64,000 nt of DNA from Siphonodentalium dalli (lineage: Eukaryota > Mollusca > Scaphopoda > Gadilida > Siphonodentaliidae), in assembly GCA_032622095.1 (NCBI GenBank), contig CP136061.1, positions 4,086,505-4,150,504 of the forward strand. Reading direction: 5' to 3'. Below are positions 1-9,752 of the stretch, in pieces (position 1 is the first letter of the stretch; each line of letters opens with the position of its first letter). The notes beneath the pieces were generated by a model, which ran no database searches, was not told the origin of the DNA, and was given only the letters and a program-made list of their open reading frames with translations. The position numbers and the translations under genes were made by a program.

Positions 1-307
1 GTTTACTGTTCCATATCATGCTTTCTGATGATCAAATACAGGCTTTTATAGAGAATTAAGTGCCAACAAATACCAAAAATAACCACAAAAGTTTGATTCC
101 CAAACATACAGATGGATAATAAAAATGTCATTATACAACTTGACACTGCGTTTCTCGTCCAATATGACTTTTCACCACAACCGGGACTCTTACGAGAAAA
201 ACACATACTATACACAACATTGTATAATAACTTTATCTAAAGTTTTACCCGGAAACTATATAAAACATATTTAGGAAAAGATAGACCATCTGTAATTCTT
301 CCCACAG
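1..307. other. Non-coding flank, presumed intron upstream of exon A
   Basis: AT-rich sequence with no convincing ORF, repeat or RNA gene. It ends in the pyrimidine tract and AG acceptor of exon A, so it is read as the 3' part of an intron whose upstream exon is outside the window. Confidence 0.4.
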
Positions 308-447
308 AAAGATTTCGCAGTCACTGTTTGGATTTTTGACGCGGGTAGCGGCTTACAAATGAACTTCCTGCAGCATCCTCTAGGATTGATGGCGAAGACA
401 TCAGGCATTACTCAAACCTCTTTTCAGCTGAAAGACGAGTATGGAAA
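308..447 (+). CDS. Exon A of a Notch-ligand-like gene (end of the N-terminal module)
   Basis: Predicted internal exon of 140 nt giving 46 codons plus two bases. It is preceded by a pyrimidine-rich acceptor (TAATTCTTCCCACAG) and followed by the donor AAA|GTACGT at 448. The only open frame begins exactly at the acceptor and reads KDFAVTVWIFDAGSG, ending FQLKDEYG. The alternating hydrophobic start resembles the last strand of the Notch-ligand N-terminal (MNNL/C2-like) module. About 54 residues separate that phenylalanine from the first DSL cysteine, close to the ~60 expected in Delta proteins. The two leftover bases (AA) join the first base of the next exon to make an Asn codon, so the phases match. 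The splice sites and frame are seen directly. The domain identity is inferred from spacing and pattern, not from conserved cysteines. Upstream exons with the signal peptide must lie left of base 1. Confidence 0.55.
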
Positions 448-663
448 GTACGTATAATAGTGAAAATAATCCTCACATCTCACGAGAGGAGAAACCCCGT
501 ATTCTATAGTGAGAACAGTTTACTGTTGCGTTTATTACTTTGTCTATACCAGTTGTAACGACCTACACCACAATTAAACACACGGTTGGACTTAATGCGT
601 TATTAAAGCTAGAACATCCCAAGCCATTTATGTTATAACTAGCAGGGTTACCCGGCGATGCCC

Positions 664-800
664 AAGTTAAAGTGATGTGAAACCCTCTGGTGTATATATT
701 TGGTGGGGGTATAGAGGATAGTCATGCTCAAAGTGTTACACGTATTCTCATAAGTTGTATATCCAAATGGCATCACAAAACGTCATTCTTATACATGGAT
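664..800 (+). repeat. Dispersed repeat family R1, copy 1
   Basis: This copy shares an ordered series of short blocks with 6021-6152: AAAGTGATGTGAAAC at the left, TTGCTCAAAGT or the like in the middle, and CGTCATTCTTATACAT at the right. The two copies are diverged and lie in introns 1 and 2. No terminal structure or ORF is visible, so the class is unknown. Confidence 0.5.
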
Positions 801-1720
801 TATAAGTAGCGCATAGCGCTTGTCTGAGTTATTGTCATTTTGTTTATCGCGATTAATTCGTCCCACCAATAAAGAATATTTATCTATTTACAGAGTTCTG
901 CCAATACTTCAAACGTAATAATTTTTTTAAATCCTACAGTCGACGTAGTTGAATTTACGTTGGTTTTTTTAAAAAATATTTTGTATTGGGATCCTAACAT
1001 GAACATAATGAATACATTAATTTACAAAAATAAAAGACGACCATTGGGTTTTACATAGAGATGTTTAATTAATCTGGTGGGTTTGACTAAGATGTTGAGG
1101 TCACCTAGTTATCATATCTGCACGAAGGTACAGATCTTTTAAAGAAAGGTCCAGGTGCTACTCTGTTCATTTTGCTATTCTGGCTAATTGTTCTCATTTT
1201 AAAATAATGTTGCAATATATCAGCGACATGTGCCAGGCACAAAGCGAGATTTTACGCTGTGTATGTTAAGCCATGAGTCTATTTCTAATACAATGAAAGA
1301 AACCCCATGTAACGGGCAGATATACCCTTGTCAGATGCCAGTGTTTGAGGATTCCGAAAAGTTATGTGCAACTGTCCGCGTTTTATTATTTCAAAAGATG
1401 CGATATTTGATTGCACACTGTGACAAATATTTTGGAATAATCCTTCAACACATTTCCACATGTCTTGACAAATTTTTGTGAAAAATATCTTGAATGGGAG
1501 AGACTTTCAAAAAGAATATATGTATCTGTTAAATAGAATGATAAATATACTTTTAAAGCTTTCTTCTGTTTATCTGTTTTTGCTAGCCCACTATATGAAT
1601 GTCCTGATTCCAGCCCCCATATAAATATGACAGTTGAGAAGATATAGTTGTTCAAGTGACTTAATTCAGTCATCAAATGTCGCGGGTGTGAAATTTTAAT
1701 GCCAAACACACCTTAGAACG
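801..1720. other. Intron 1 sequence with nothing recognised
   Basis: AT-rich DNA with short T- and A-runs. Small open frames on both strands here lack codon bias, recognisable domains and splice context, and are not called. No tRNA, microsatellite array or terminal repeat was seen. Confidence 0.4.
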
Positions 1721-1721
1721 A

Positions 1722-2460
1722 ATTATGGAGATGACTATATATAATTGTGGTGGATATCGGGGACTAAAATATTCTTATCAATGTTAGTGTCCCTCCTCTC
1801 TCCATCCCTGACCCAAAGGGCACCTAATATGGCGTCTTTAGCCCACTTAATTTGATTCATCGTGTCATTGGAGACGAAAGTGTATGAATTTGGTTGAAAT
1901 TAGTGCTACACATTTTTGTACATCCCCCTCCCCATTCATGACGCGAACGGCGCCAATGATAGTATGGAGATGCTTATGTATAAGTTTGGTGGCAATCGGC
2001 AACAAGACAAATTTTTATCAAATTTAGTGCCCATCTCTCACCCCAAACGGGACCAAATTGGCGTCTTTAAATCACACGATTAGATTCCTAGTATCATGGA
2101 GAAGAATGTGTATCAATTTGTTGGAAACCAATGCTACGAATATCTTATTATAATCAATTTTGGTGTCCCGCTCCGCCTTCGTGCACCCCTAAATCCAACG
2201 GCGCCATAATATGGAGATGACTATGTTTAATTTTGGTGGAAATCGGCCACATAAATGCTGCCCCTCCCCGTGTTCTGGTGGAAATGGACGACTAAACAAA
2301 TTCATACCAAGTTGGCGTCTTTAAATCGCACAATTATATTCCTCATATCACGGAGAAGAATGTGTATCAATTTGTTGGAAATCGGCGCTAAAAATATAAG
2401 TATAAATTTTGGTGCCCCTCTCCCCTTCTGTGCTCCCCTGACTCGAATAACGCCACTTTT
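1722..2460 (+). repeat. Degenerate ~125-bp tandem repeat, left half
   Basis: A motif like ATCATGGAGAAGAATGTGTAT followed by CAATTTGTTGGAAATCGGC recurs near 1722, 1866, 1963, 2093, 2211 and 2348, that is every ~97-144 bp. A second block (GGCGTCTTTAAATCACACGATTAGATTCC) alternates with it, suggesting an old dimeric unit. Copies are strongly diverged. The same family resumes at 3590-4260, so the array is split by the GC-rich segment at about 2481-3530. Confidence 0.65.
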
Positions 2461-2558
2461 TTTTACCCTCCATGTTCTGGTGAGAGTCGAGCGGACACGA
2501 TATATTGCTTTGTTGTGTGCTTGCTGTTCCTTTCACCAGACGTTAGCACGAGTGAGTT

Positions 2559-3400
2559 GTGCGGATTCGTAACCTTCGGGAAGCAGCCGCCCTCGTGCTA
2601 ACGCCGGAGTGGGATGGTTTTGGATTAGGCTCAGGACGGATTATGGAACTAATCCCCGACGCCGCGTTAGCTACAATGCAAAGCAGTCGGATAGTGGACA
2701 CTGTTAGCTGGCAACTCCATGCTGACGGGGGCTATCTGGTCCTTTGCATTGAATTCCGGACAGAGGTATCCAGTTGTCTTCTGTCCGGGACAGGAACGCC
2801 GAAACCCGCCGTACAGTGAAGAAGGGGCCTCCAAAAAAGAAGACGCTATCAAGACGAAGGGACGCCGCCAGATGGGCGATATGGAAGAAGAAGGGGGTGA
2901 CCGTTGATCTACCGGTCACTCCTCCCCGTGTGGTCCAGCCGACGTCCAGTGTCACAGCCGGTAGGTCGGAGTTGTCTGAGAGACGCCCAGACGACCCGAC
3001 CTGCATGGAGACAGGCGACATTGCACCAGCTAGCAGGGACTCCGTTGATCTGCCGGAGGTCCCTGCTGTCGTCGTCGAGGCGAGCGGAGACAGGGACGTG
3101 GACACCGCCCCAGATGTTCCTGCCGCCAGCTTCGACGTGGAGTTGGACAGCCTTCCACCTCGGACACCGGAATTCCACCTTATCCCGGTGTCCCCCAGCT
3201 CTGAGGATGAAAAAGAACAGAGAGCCATGCTTCAATCAATGTCAGAGCTACACGAAAGAATTGACAAGACTGTAGAAGAGACCGACAGATTGCTCCGAAT
3301 GTCCAACAGCAAGACCAAGAACGGAAGGACAAATCAACATCTCTATCCTCAGGAGAAAAGCCACCTAAGAAAAAGAAACACAAAAAGAAATAATTTTTGA
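2559..3400 (+). pseudogene. Unrecognised GC-rich ORF, one frameshift, within intron 1
   Basis: Two overlapping open frames run on the same strand. Frame one (2559-2819) follows an in-frame TGA at 2553 and has its first ATG at 2643; it contains REAAALVLTPEWDGFGLGSG. Frame two is open from about 2753 to the TGA at 3398-3400 and has its first ATG only at 3005; it has a Lys/Arg cluster (GPPKKKTLSRRRDAARWAIW), an acidic Pro/Asp-rich middle, a short coiled-coil-like stretch (SMSELHERIDKTVEETDRLL) and a basic tail. Switching frames near 2755-2775 would give one protein, so a single indel is likely. Base composition is clearly GC-richer than the surroundings, which suggests a transferred or retroposed segment. 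I do not recognise the family. It could be an ORF1/Gag-like protein of a retroelement or a retroposed host gene; no polyA tail or RT is adjacent. Confidence 0.4.
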
Positions 3401-3466
3401 TTGTATAAAAATGCTCTCTTTTTTGTGTGATCCTTATAATTAAAGCTAAAACAAATAGGGGTGAAG

Positions 3467-3488
3467 GAATAGACCTCTCGGTCTATTC
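3467..3488. other. Short perfect hairpin at the right end of the GC-rich segment
   Basis: GAATAGACC and GGTCTATTC form a perfect 9-bp inverted repeat with a TCTC loop. It lies about 67 bp after the stop codon of the unrecognised ORF and just before the ~125-bp repeat array resumes. It could be a 3' end structure of the inserted transcript or element, or chance. Confidence 0.45.
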
Positions 3489-3589
3489 GACCATCCCGGG
3501 GTTAGCTCCCCAAACTACAATCCCTGCCTGCCCTCCATGCATCCTGACTCGAATGGTGCTACTTTTGATATTTTTAGACCTCACCTTTA

Positions 3590-4260
3590 GACTCCTGATA
3601 TAATATAAATAATAGGTATAAGTTTGGTGGCAATCGGCGACTAAACAAATTATTATCAAATGCGGTGCCAACGGGACAAGTGTCGTCTTTAAATCACACG
3701 ATTAAAATCCTCGTATCATGTAGAAGAACGTGAATGAATTTGATGGAAATCGACCCTAAAATACTTGTATCAATTGTGGTGCCCATCTCCACTTCATTGC
3801 ACCCCTGACTCGAACGACTTGAAGCCACATCAGTAGACTCCTAATAGCATGATTATGTATAAGTTTTGTGGTAATCTGCGACTTAACAAATTCTTATTAA
3901 ATTAATGCCATCACTCACCCACAAATTTGGCGTCTTTAAGTTACACGATTAGATTCTTCGTATCATGGAGAAGAATGTGTATCAATTTTTTTTTTGGTGC
4001 CCTACCCCTTCCGTGTACCCCTCACTGGAACAGCGCCAATTTTGAAACCTTTAAACCACGCCATTATATTCTTCATATCAGTTGGTGGAAATAGGCTATA
4101 AAATGGTTTGCACCCCTGACTCAAGCGGCGGAATTTTGACACCTTTAAAGCACATAATTAGAATCCTCATATCATGGAGATGATTCTGTATAAGTTTGGT
4201 GGAAATCAGCGACAATTTTTTTTCGCTGCCCTTCATCTTCTCTGCCCCTGACAACAACAG
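3590..4260 (+). repeat. Degenerate ~125-bp tandem repeat, right half
   Basis: Continuation of the family at 1722-2460, with the marker motif near 3600, 3715, 3850, 3961 and 4170. Phrases such as TAAGTTTGGTGGCAATC and CTCATATCATGGAGATGATT are shared with the left half. Strong divergence indicates an old array. Confidence 0.6.
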
Positions 4261-4732
4261 CGTCACTTTAGAAAATTAACTTCCTCGTAAAAAGTTGTCC
4301 CTGTTAGATCCCTTTGGTTCCATATAGATGGTCGCCCGTGAATTTCGATAGTACACAGACAGTCGGACATTCGCAAATATAGATATAGATAACGCGCAAT
4401 AATACCGAATGACCCAAAATTGACGTTACGACGCATTGCCGAGAGTAGAATAACATCTTGAGAGTAGAATGACACGTTCGGTCTTCTGGGAGTGGGCATA
4501 TGATTTATATTTTTATGTCAAAAGTTGATTAAAATACAACAAACGTTATTATACCTTTATTCTATATCTATTCCCTCCTGTATATGAAGGTGTAAAAAGC
4601 GTATAACAACAATCGATATTGACAGAAATATGAACCAATAGTAGCTGAATATCAATAAATACAAATGGATATGTAAATACCAGGAACTGGATACGTATGT
4701 ATATTTATATAGGCACGAACTCAGTATGAATC
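4261..4732. other. Intron 1 sequence with nothing recognised
   Basis: AT-rich, with no gene, tandem repeat or terminal structure seen. A small minus-strand open frame at 4263-4499 has no domain or splice support and was not called. Confidence 0.4.
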
Positions 4733-4925
4733 TTCATTGCTTCAAATTCGTTTGCTTCAGTGAGCGTGAACAAATTCTCATTTCTTAACGAAATGGCCAC
4801 GTAGCGATCGGAATGGCGCATTGAGACGTCCCTCAACTCAGATCAAGCTTGAAAATCGGTCCCGATTTTAGGCCCATGTTGTGGTTAGAACCAGTGTCAA
4901 CCACGTCTAGCCCATAATGCAATAT
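4733..4925 (+). repeat. Dispersed repeat family R2, copy 1
   Basis: Collinear with 23100-23288. Shared blocks include CATTGCTTCA, GAACAAATTCTCATTT, GAATGGC, TTGAG.CGTCCCTCAA, CCCGATTTT and CGTCTAGCCCAT. The two copies sit in introns 1 and 4 of the same gene in the same orientation. Class unknown. Confidence 0.6.
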
Positions 4926-4939
4926 CTACATATATATAA

Positions 4940-4998
4940 ATGTGATAATAATGGTGATAATAACGGTAACGATGATGATGAAGATGATGAAGATGACA
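4940..4998 (+). repeat. Imperfect (GAT)n-type microsatellite
   Basis: Trinucleotide-like runs of GATAATAATGGT and GATGATGATGAAGATGATGA. Simple low-complexity DNA in intron 1. Confidence 0.7.
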
Positions 4999-5217
4999 AC
5001 TACCATTATGTATATGGCCACTAATGAGATGCACTTCTTGTTGATTCTCACCATACAATTTCTGATGATATTAAGCCATTCATCCCAGCCTTATATATAC
5101 CTTTATTGTCTTCAGAATTGGAGAGTAGGACACAAATAGAAGTACCGGAGGGCACTTACTGTTATGTGTTATTATTATGCCTATACATGTATATGTTTCA
5201 TGGTTAATTTATTGCAG

Positions 5218-5345
5218 TATCGATATGGTCATTCAACTTGGGTGTTTGGAGGACCATTACACCCCAACATGTTCAGTATACTGTGTACCCACGCTGTCAC
5301 ACGAAGCATGCGATCCTAATAATGGGACAATTGTCTGTTATGAAG
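5218..5345 (+). CDS. Exon B: DSL domain of a Delta/Jagged-like Notch ligand
   Basis: 128-nt exon with acceptor GGTTAATTTATTGCAG and donor GAAG|GTAAAC at 5346. The frame is set by exon A (phase 2 in) and exon C (phase 1 out). It encodes the first five cysteines of a DSL domain; the sixth comes from exon C. Spacing is C-x8-C-x3-C-x8-C-x8-C-x8-C, beginning LGCLEDHYTPTCSVYC and ending IVCYEG, which runs into WTGSNC across the junction. Canonical DSL domains have C-x8-C-x3-C-x11-C-x7-C-x8-C with YYG and an RDDxFGH loop. Here the third loop is three residues shorter and lacks RDD, so this is a divergent member. The family role is binding Notch receptors on neighbouring cells; whether this protein does so cannot be judged from sequence. 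Confidence in DSL is high because all six cysteines and the C-terminal GWTGxNC fall in place after splicing. Confidence 0.85.
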
Positions 5346-5738
5346 GTAAACTGATTAACACTTATTTACTAAATGAATTCTTCTGTCACTTATATTTATA
5401 GTCATACCTGTATTCGAGCTGTGGATCTTGAATGTATGATATCGCGGTTGCTTCAAATCACACCATGTGATGTCGCGTGCGAGCCCAAATTTGATTCTAA
5501 AGTATATGGAAGCAACTTGCAACTCTCTACTAGAATATGTAATTATAAGGAATGGGTGTTGATTGTGGTACGTTCCATGATGTATGGATGGCAGTTGGTC
5601 TGACATTTTTATGTGCGATGTTCCACTAAAAATGAGCAACTTGCATATATAAACTCTGTGGAATGTGTAAGCAAAGCAACATTCATTTCTTAACCCTTTC
5701 ATGACGGGAGCTTTCTGAATTTTTGCGAAAACAATATA

Positions 5739-6031
5739 CCAATGCATTCTATGATATATGCGAGTCGACCATAGGTCGCCCCGCATATATGAGAATGCAT
5801 TGGCCTAACAAATTTTATATTATTTGTTATAATTATTAAAAGTAAAAATGAAAAAAATTATATCAAATTGTTAAAGAATGTAAGAAATAATGATAACAAA
5901 TTATAAAAAATTGTTAAAGAATGTAAGAAAACATTATAAAAATTGATCAAGAATGTAAGAAAAAATTATAAAATTGTTAGAGAATGTAGGAAAAAATAAT
6001 AAAAATGATAAAATTGTTAAAGAATTTAAAG
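5739..6031. mobile_element. Foldback MITE remnant with internal minisatellite
   Basis: A hairpin at 5739-5803 matches the two hairpins of the intact MITE at 18286-18746: the arms carry CCAATGCATTCT and AGAATGCATTGG, with a GCGAGTCGACC loop. From 5867 to 6031, five copies of a 31-43-bp unit beginning ATTGTTAAAGAATGTAAGAAA follow. The intact copy has only about two such units in its interior. The long outer arms of the intact element are missing here, so this is a partial or rearranged relative. Confidence 0.6.
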
Positions 6032-6152
6032 TGATGTGAAACACTCCGGTAGGGTGATCAAATGGAAATGGAGAATATTCTTGCTCAAAGTAGTTATTTT
6101 TACAAATATTATATTCAAATTGGCAACACACATCGTCATTCTTATACATTAA
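6021..6152 (+). repeat. Dispersed repeat family R1, copy 2
   Basis: Diverged copy of 664-800, starting near AAAGTGATGTGAAACACTCC and ending CGTCATTCTTATACATTA. It abuts the minisatellite of the MITE remnant. Confidence 0.5.
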
Positions 6153-6492
6153 TTAATTGCAGTGATTCTCGAAGGTGAAATCGTTTTCATTAGTTTGTCA
6201 CCAATGAAGTAAATATTTACAATTGAGCGTAGTTCAGACGACGATTTCTATGGAGTGGTACGGTCGATTTGCTTGAAATTTTCTGATCAACATCCATTTC
6301 TGTAATGAAAGTACTCCTCTGGTGGTTTATTATTCACTTGGATAGGTGTTCATGAACTATAAACAGTCGACAGAGTCGGACAGACACACGGACAGAAGTG
6401 CAGAAGAATTCCTATTCATTGGTGCGGAAATGTTCAGATGAGTCCAAGAAACGTTTGTTGAACTTATTATCTAACTATCCTAAGGGAGCTAC
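6153..6492. other. Intron 2 sequence left of the retroelement
   Basis: No gene or repeat array recognised. It ends at the TGTAGCA boundary of the left LTR-like repeat. A short stretch near 6409 (CCTATTCATTGGTG) resembles one near 23048. Confidence 0.35.
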
Positions 6493-6892
6493 TGTAGCAT
6501 AGCAGAACTTCTTCCGTTGTGTAGGGACGTATGTCCGTATCGTCTTCACAAAGTAGTCGAGTTGTTGTGTAGATATTTTTAATTACAAAGAAATAATCTG
6601 TAAGTGTTATCTTTCGGAAAAACCCCGAGCCAGCGGAATAGTGGAACAGCGGAACACCACCGATTTAGTTGTTACTTTCGAGACATAACAGTTCCAACCA
6701 TCCTGTGTCAGTTGGCACAGTACCTGTCAAAATAGTCATCTATCTTGGTAGGCAGGATAGCCCGAACTAGGTAACAGGGTGCTTTTATGTCAAGTACTGG
6801 TGTGATACGCTAGTGTGCACCCTGATACGTTGATCTGATGGTGCAGTTTCTGACATGCTCACATTAATTCCATGACCTCTGTATATTAAATT
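6493..6892 (-). repeat. Left LTR-like repeat (3' LTR of the antisense element)
   Basis: Matches 19913-20429 in the same orientation over about 390 bp, starting TGTAGCATAGCAGAACTTC. It lacks a 110-bp piece present in the other copy: CTTTCGA is joined directly to GACATAACAG. The TGT start pairs with a possible ACA end at 6863, but homology continues to about 6892, so the inner edge is uncertain. Because the missing piece holds the TATA and CCAAT boxes, this LTR has probably lost its promoter. Confidence 0.7.
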
Positions 6893-7674
6893 CTAACTGC
6901 TGGTCATGAGAATGTGACTTCAGGATAATTCCGACACCATGGTTCCACTGTACTAAGCTGGTGCTGTTGTACTCTCAACGTAAGCTGGAAAATATTTCCT
7001 AGAAATATGCAAATTAATTTGCGCCTTATTTTTCAAACTACCAGCTTACTGATAGAATGATAGAGAAGTTGAGTTTGGTAGACATCAGTCTGTTACAATC
7101 CTCATATACCCAGGAGATTTCACGTCGGAGAAATCTCATAAGACAGAAAATATAACAGAAGGATGACTATAAATATAGTTCAAAAGACAGCACTTTTTCC
7201 GATATAATTTCAGTGGTATGTTGTAAGTGTGGTGGCCATGATACTCCTTACTAATTGTTATATATAATACTTCAATTTAAAAGTTTGTGAGAGGAATGCC
7301 ATGGTCTTAATCCGACCATTTTATCAACATTCTAAATAATATGGTATGTGAACAATAATTAATATACATTTTAAATCAGTCAATTTCAACAATACCTTCA
7401 TCAAAACGTCAGTGTCTTTGCACTAGCACGATCACTTATTGGAATCCTTCATGAAGGATATTGTCACAGTAACGTTTGATAGAAAGTTTATTTATTTATT
7501 TCTTCTCAACATCATCATTACTTTCTTTGAATGTTTATGTATCCTTTTTTCTTAGTCTCTACGGCTAAGAAAGTTTATAGTAAGAAAGTTTATTTCTTCT
7601 TTTCCTTTGTGTTCATCGTCACTGTTATGAATTCCTTTGTGCATATTTATTTATGCAACGTCTCACTCCCAGAA
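6893..7674. other. 3' untranslated part of the retroelement
   Basis: Non-coding stretch between the env stop (minus strand, 7675) and the left LTR-like repeat. No clear polypurine tract was seen next to the LTR, and no other gene is visible. Confidence 0.4.
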
Positions 7675-8548
7675 TTATGCTTTAATCTGGATTGAAGCTT
7701 CCTCTGGTACAACAGTGTTAACACTCAAGGTGCTGTTACTGGCTTTAGTTACTCTCATAAGAACGGCATAGGCGTTTTTGTCTTCTGAAGTGTTCATTAG
7801 CGGAAGTGTGGGTGCAGTGAAGAGATTTTTGTCAAACAACTCGATAATCTCTTTCTCTGGGTGAAGAATTCTGGTTCTCGAATTTATTTCGCGTGATGAC
7901 AGTCGTCGTTTCTTCAGTGGTTGAGGTGTGTTGATCTCCATATCTTCATATACAGCTTCACTAGAGTTCTCATGGTTTTCTACATTTGCATTTAGTACCT
8001 TTTCTTGCCTATGTATTTCAATTCGCCTATTGCGGCGTTTACATAACCCATGCCATATTTCATGTTTAAATTCAATAATACAGCATAGCGATATAACCAG
8101 TGGAACAAGAAATAGAAAGTATAAGAATTTTGAAAATGAGTTTAAGGTTGGAGTAAGGACTACTAGACTATCCAAAGAATTTACAAGTTGCTTAAGAGGG
8201 ATCTTATCAACTAACTTCAGTGGCTCTGGAAAAGTTAAGTTTGTATAGTTTGGTAATTTCTCTAAGAGTGGTTTCCATAAGTGGAATCTAGAAGTATTAA
8301 ATGTTGATAAAATTTTACTATGAAAGGCATCCACTACTTTAGAGTTGGTTCCTTCATAATAACTTTCAAACGTAAAGCTATGTGTGGATGCTGAGTAAGT
8401 TGGTTTTAGTTCTAATAGTCCGATGGGAGGGTTTATTTTTATTTGATAAGGGTCTTTTATGTTTGTACAGTCCATGTAAAAGGTTAGTTGTTCTTTTGTA
8501 CTTAATACGTAAAGTCCTTTGTTTATTTGAGTTACGTATGGAAAAAAA
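7675..8548 (-). pseudogene. Envelope C-terminal part: membrane anchor and cytoplasmic tail
   Basis: Open frame of 266 codons from the ATG at 8475 to the stop at 7675, with readable protein extending back to about 8548. It contains potential N-glycosylation sites (NTS, NYT, NLT), one strong transmembrane segment (FLYFLFLVPLVISLCCIIEF, about residues 118-137) and a polar tail of ~125 residues with a basic cluster (KRRNRR) just inside the membrane. This matches the C-terminal half of F-type envelope proteins, which fuse viral and cell membranes. A run of seven T bases on the minus strand near 8550 separates it from the upstream frame at 8532-9128, consistent with a single-base indel. This is a broken copy. 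Confidence 0.7.
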
Positions 8549-9128
8549 TATTTGGTTTAACATCTACTACACATCTTTTCTCTATTGATTTACTGTCGTA
8601 TATGAATAATGCTACATGGCAAGTTTTCATTTCTTCCACATCTCTAATAAGTCCATTAAATTTACAATACTTTAACTTATCCTCAGCACATCGTGATGTT
8701 TCTTGTAAATTTACATATTGAGTTCTGCTATGGTTTAAAATTAACGTTGAAGTGCCTAATCGATATTCCGCTATCATTTGATTTAAGTATGGTTTTAATG
8801 TCTTCTCACTTATTGTATAAGGTAAAGAATGTATTTTAAATACCTCATAATTGTTTTTAACATTTAGAAGTGGTATTTTAATTATTATAGCTATTTGACT
8901 TTTAGATAACACAGCATTACAAGTTTCTGCTGTTGGGTTAAAAGGTAATTTTAGGTGATCTGGGAGTTTCTGTTTAATATCTCTAATCATTTGTCTTAAA
9001 AAATGTATCCTAATTACACTTGGTGATATTCGTTTAGAGGTTAGAATACTTAATTGCATGTGCAGATGTTCTATGTAAAACCTTGCGGATGTTACCATTT
9101 TATTTACCTCGTCCACAAATAATTCCAA
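8532..9128 (-). pseudogene. Envelope central ectodomain fragment
   Basis: A 198-codon open frame on the minus strand. The segment after LTSKRISPSVIRIHFLRQM, followed by a hydrophobic strand (IAIIIKIPLLNV) and a row of cysteines, has the layout of the region following the heptad repeat in errantivirus and baculovirus F proteins. It ends at a stop at 8532 just after the T-run shared with the downstream envelope frame, so the two are one gene split by a frameshift. About 80 nt with stops separate it from the fusion-peptide fragment at 9208. Confidence 0.65.
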
Positions 9129-9207
9129 GTTATGATGTACACTAGTATAATATTCTATTTTTAGAATTCTTAGATGTTGTTGATTAGTGAAAGTGCAGTT
9201 TTATTCT

Positions 9208-9582
9208 CTACAACTTTAACATTTGTACCAATTGGTTTATTCTTTGCCTATTTTCTTTAAGCAAATTCCTAGTAGCATCCATTATACTGAAACTTTCTTG
9301 TAACGCATGTTGAATTGTATTTTGGTTTTGTCCTAGTTTATTTATATTGGAATTTATGTTTTGTAGGTCTGCAGTACTACCAGTACCAAAGAGCCATGAA
9401 AGACATTCTCCTATAAATGGAAGTGCTCTACGTATTCCTGTAGTTTTACCATGTAAACTTTTATACTCCGTGAATTGAACTAGTATTTCCAAGTACTGTG
9501 CTTTTAATGCCTTTAATTCCGATTGTAATCCTTGAAAGGTTATTTGGAATTCTTCTTGAACTGTTCCATTGGAGAAAACATT
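9208..9582 (-). pseudogene. Envelope fusion-peptide region
   Basis: Open on the minus strand from just below a TAG at 9583-9585 to the stop at 9208, with an internal ATG at 9492. It carries a likely amphipathic stretch (QSELKALKAQYLEIL), a basic step (GIRR) followed by a Gly/Phe/Trp-rich segment (ALPFIGECLSWLFGTGS), then a heptad-repeat-like region rich in Asn, Gln and Leu. In F-type envelopes a basic cleavage site precedes the fusion peptide and a coiled coil follows it; here only RR remains, not a full furin motif. An indel near 9555 separates it from the upstream envelope frame. Confidence 0.7.
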
Positions 9583-9660
9583 CTACGTGGGTATTTATTT
9601 GTTGCATCTTCGATATGGTTTTGAGTTTGTATTTGTTCTGATATGAAATTTAGATAGTTT

Positions 9661-9752
9661 TAATAGACCTTAATGTCTATTACAAATATCATAATCCAGT
9701 CTGAATTGGTTAAGGTTATATCTTTTATTTTCTTGATCTTGACATCTTTTAT
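9661..9752 (-). pseudogene. Envelope N-terminal fragment after a splice acceptor
   Basis: A minus-strand pyrimidine tract (TTTTTACTCTGTTCACAG) ends at 9753, and an open frame starts right after it. Its core reads DITLTNSDWIMIFVIDIKVY, the kind of first strand seen at the mature N terminus of F-type envelopes. An in-frame TAA follows at about 9660. Together with the donor near 19861 this fits a spliced envelope message. The frame continues after the stop with NYLNFISEQIQTQ before running into the next frameshift. Confidence 0.5.

Noticed and set aside
1230-1709. Overlapping open frames on both strands in intron 1
   Set aside because: No splice context, codon bias or recognisable motif in either strand.
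7928-8248. 106-codon plus-strand frame
   Set aside because: It is the reverse shadow of the envelope transmembrane and tail region, which has clear domain features on the minus strand.
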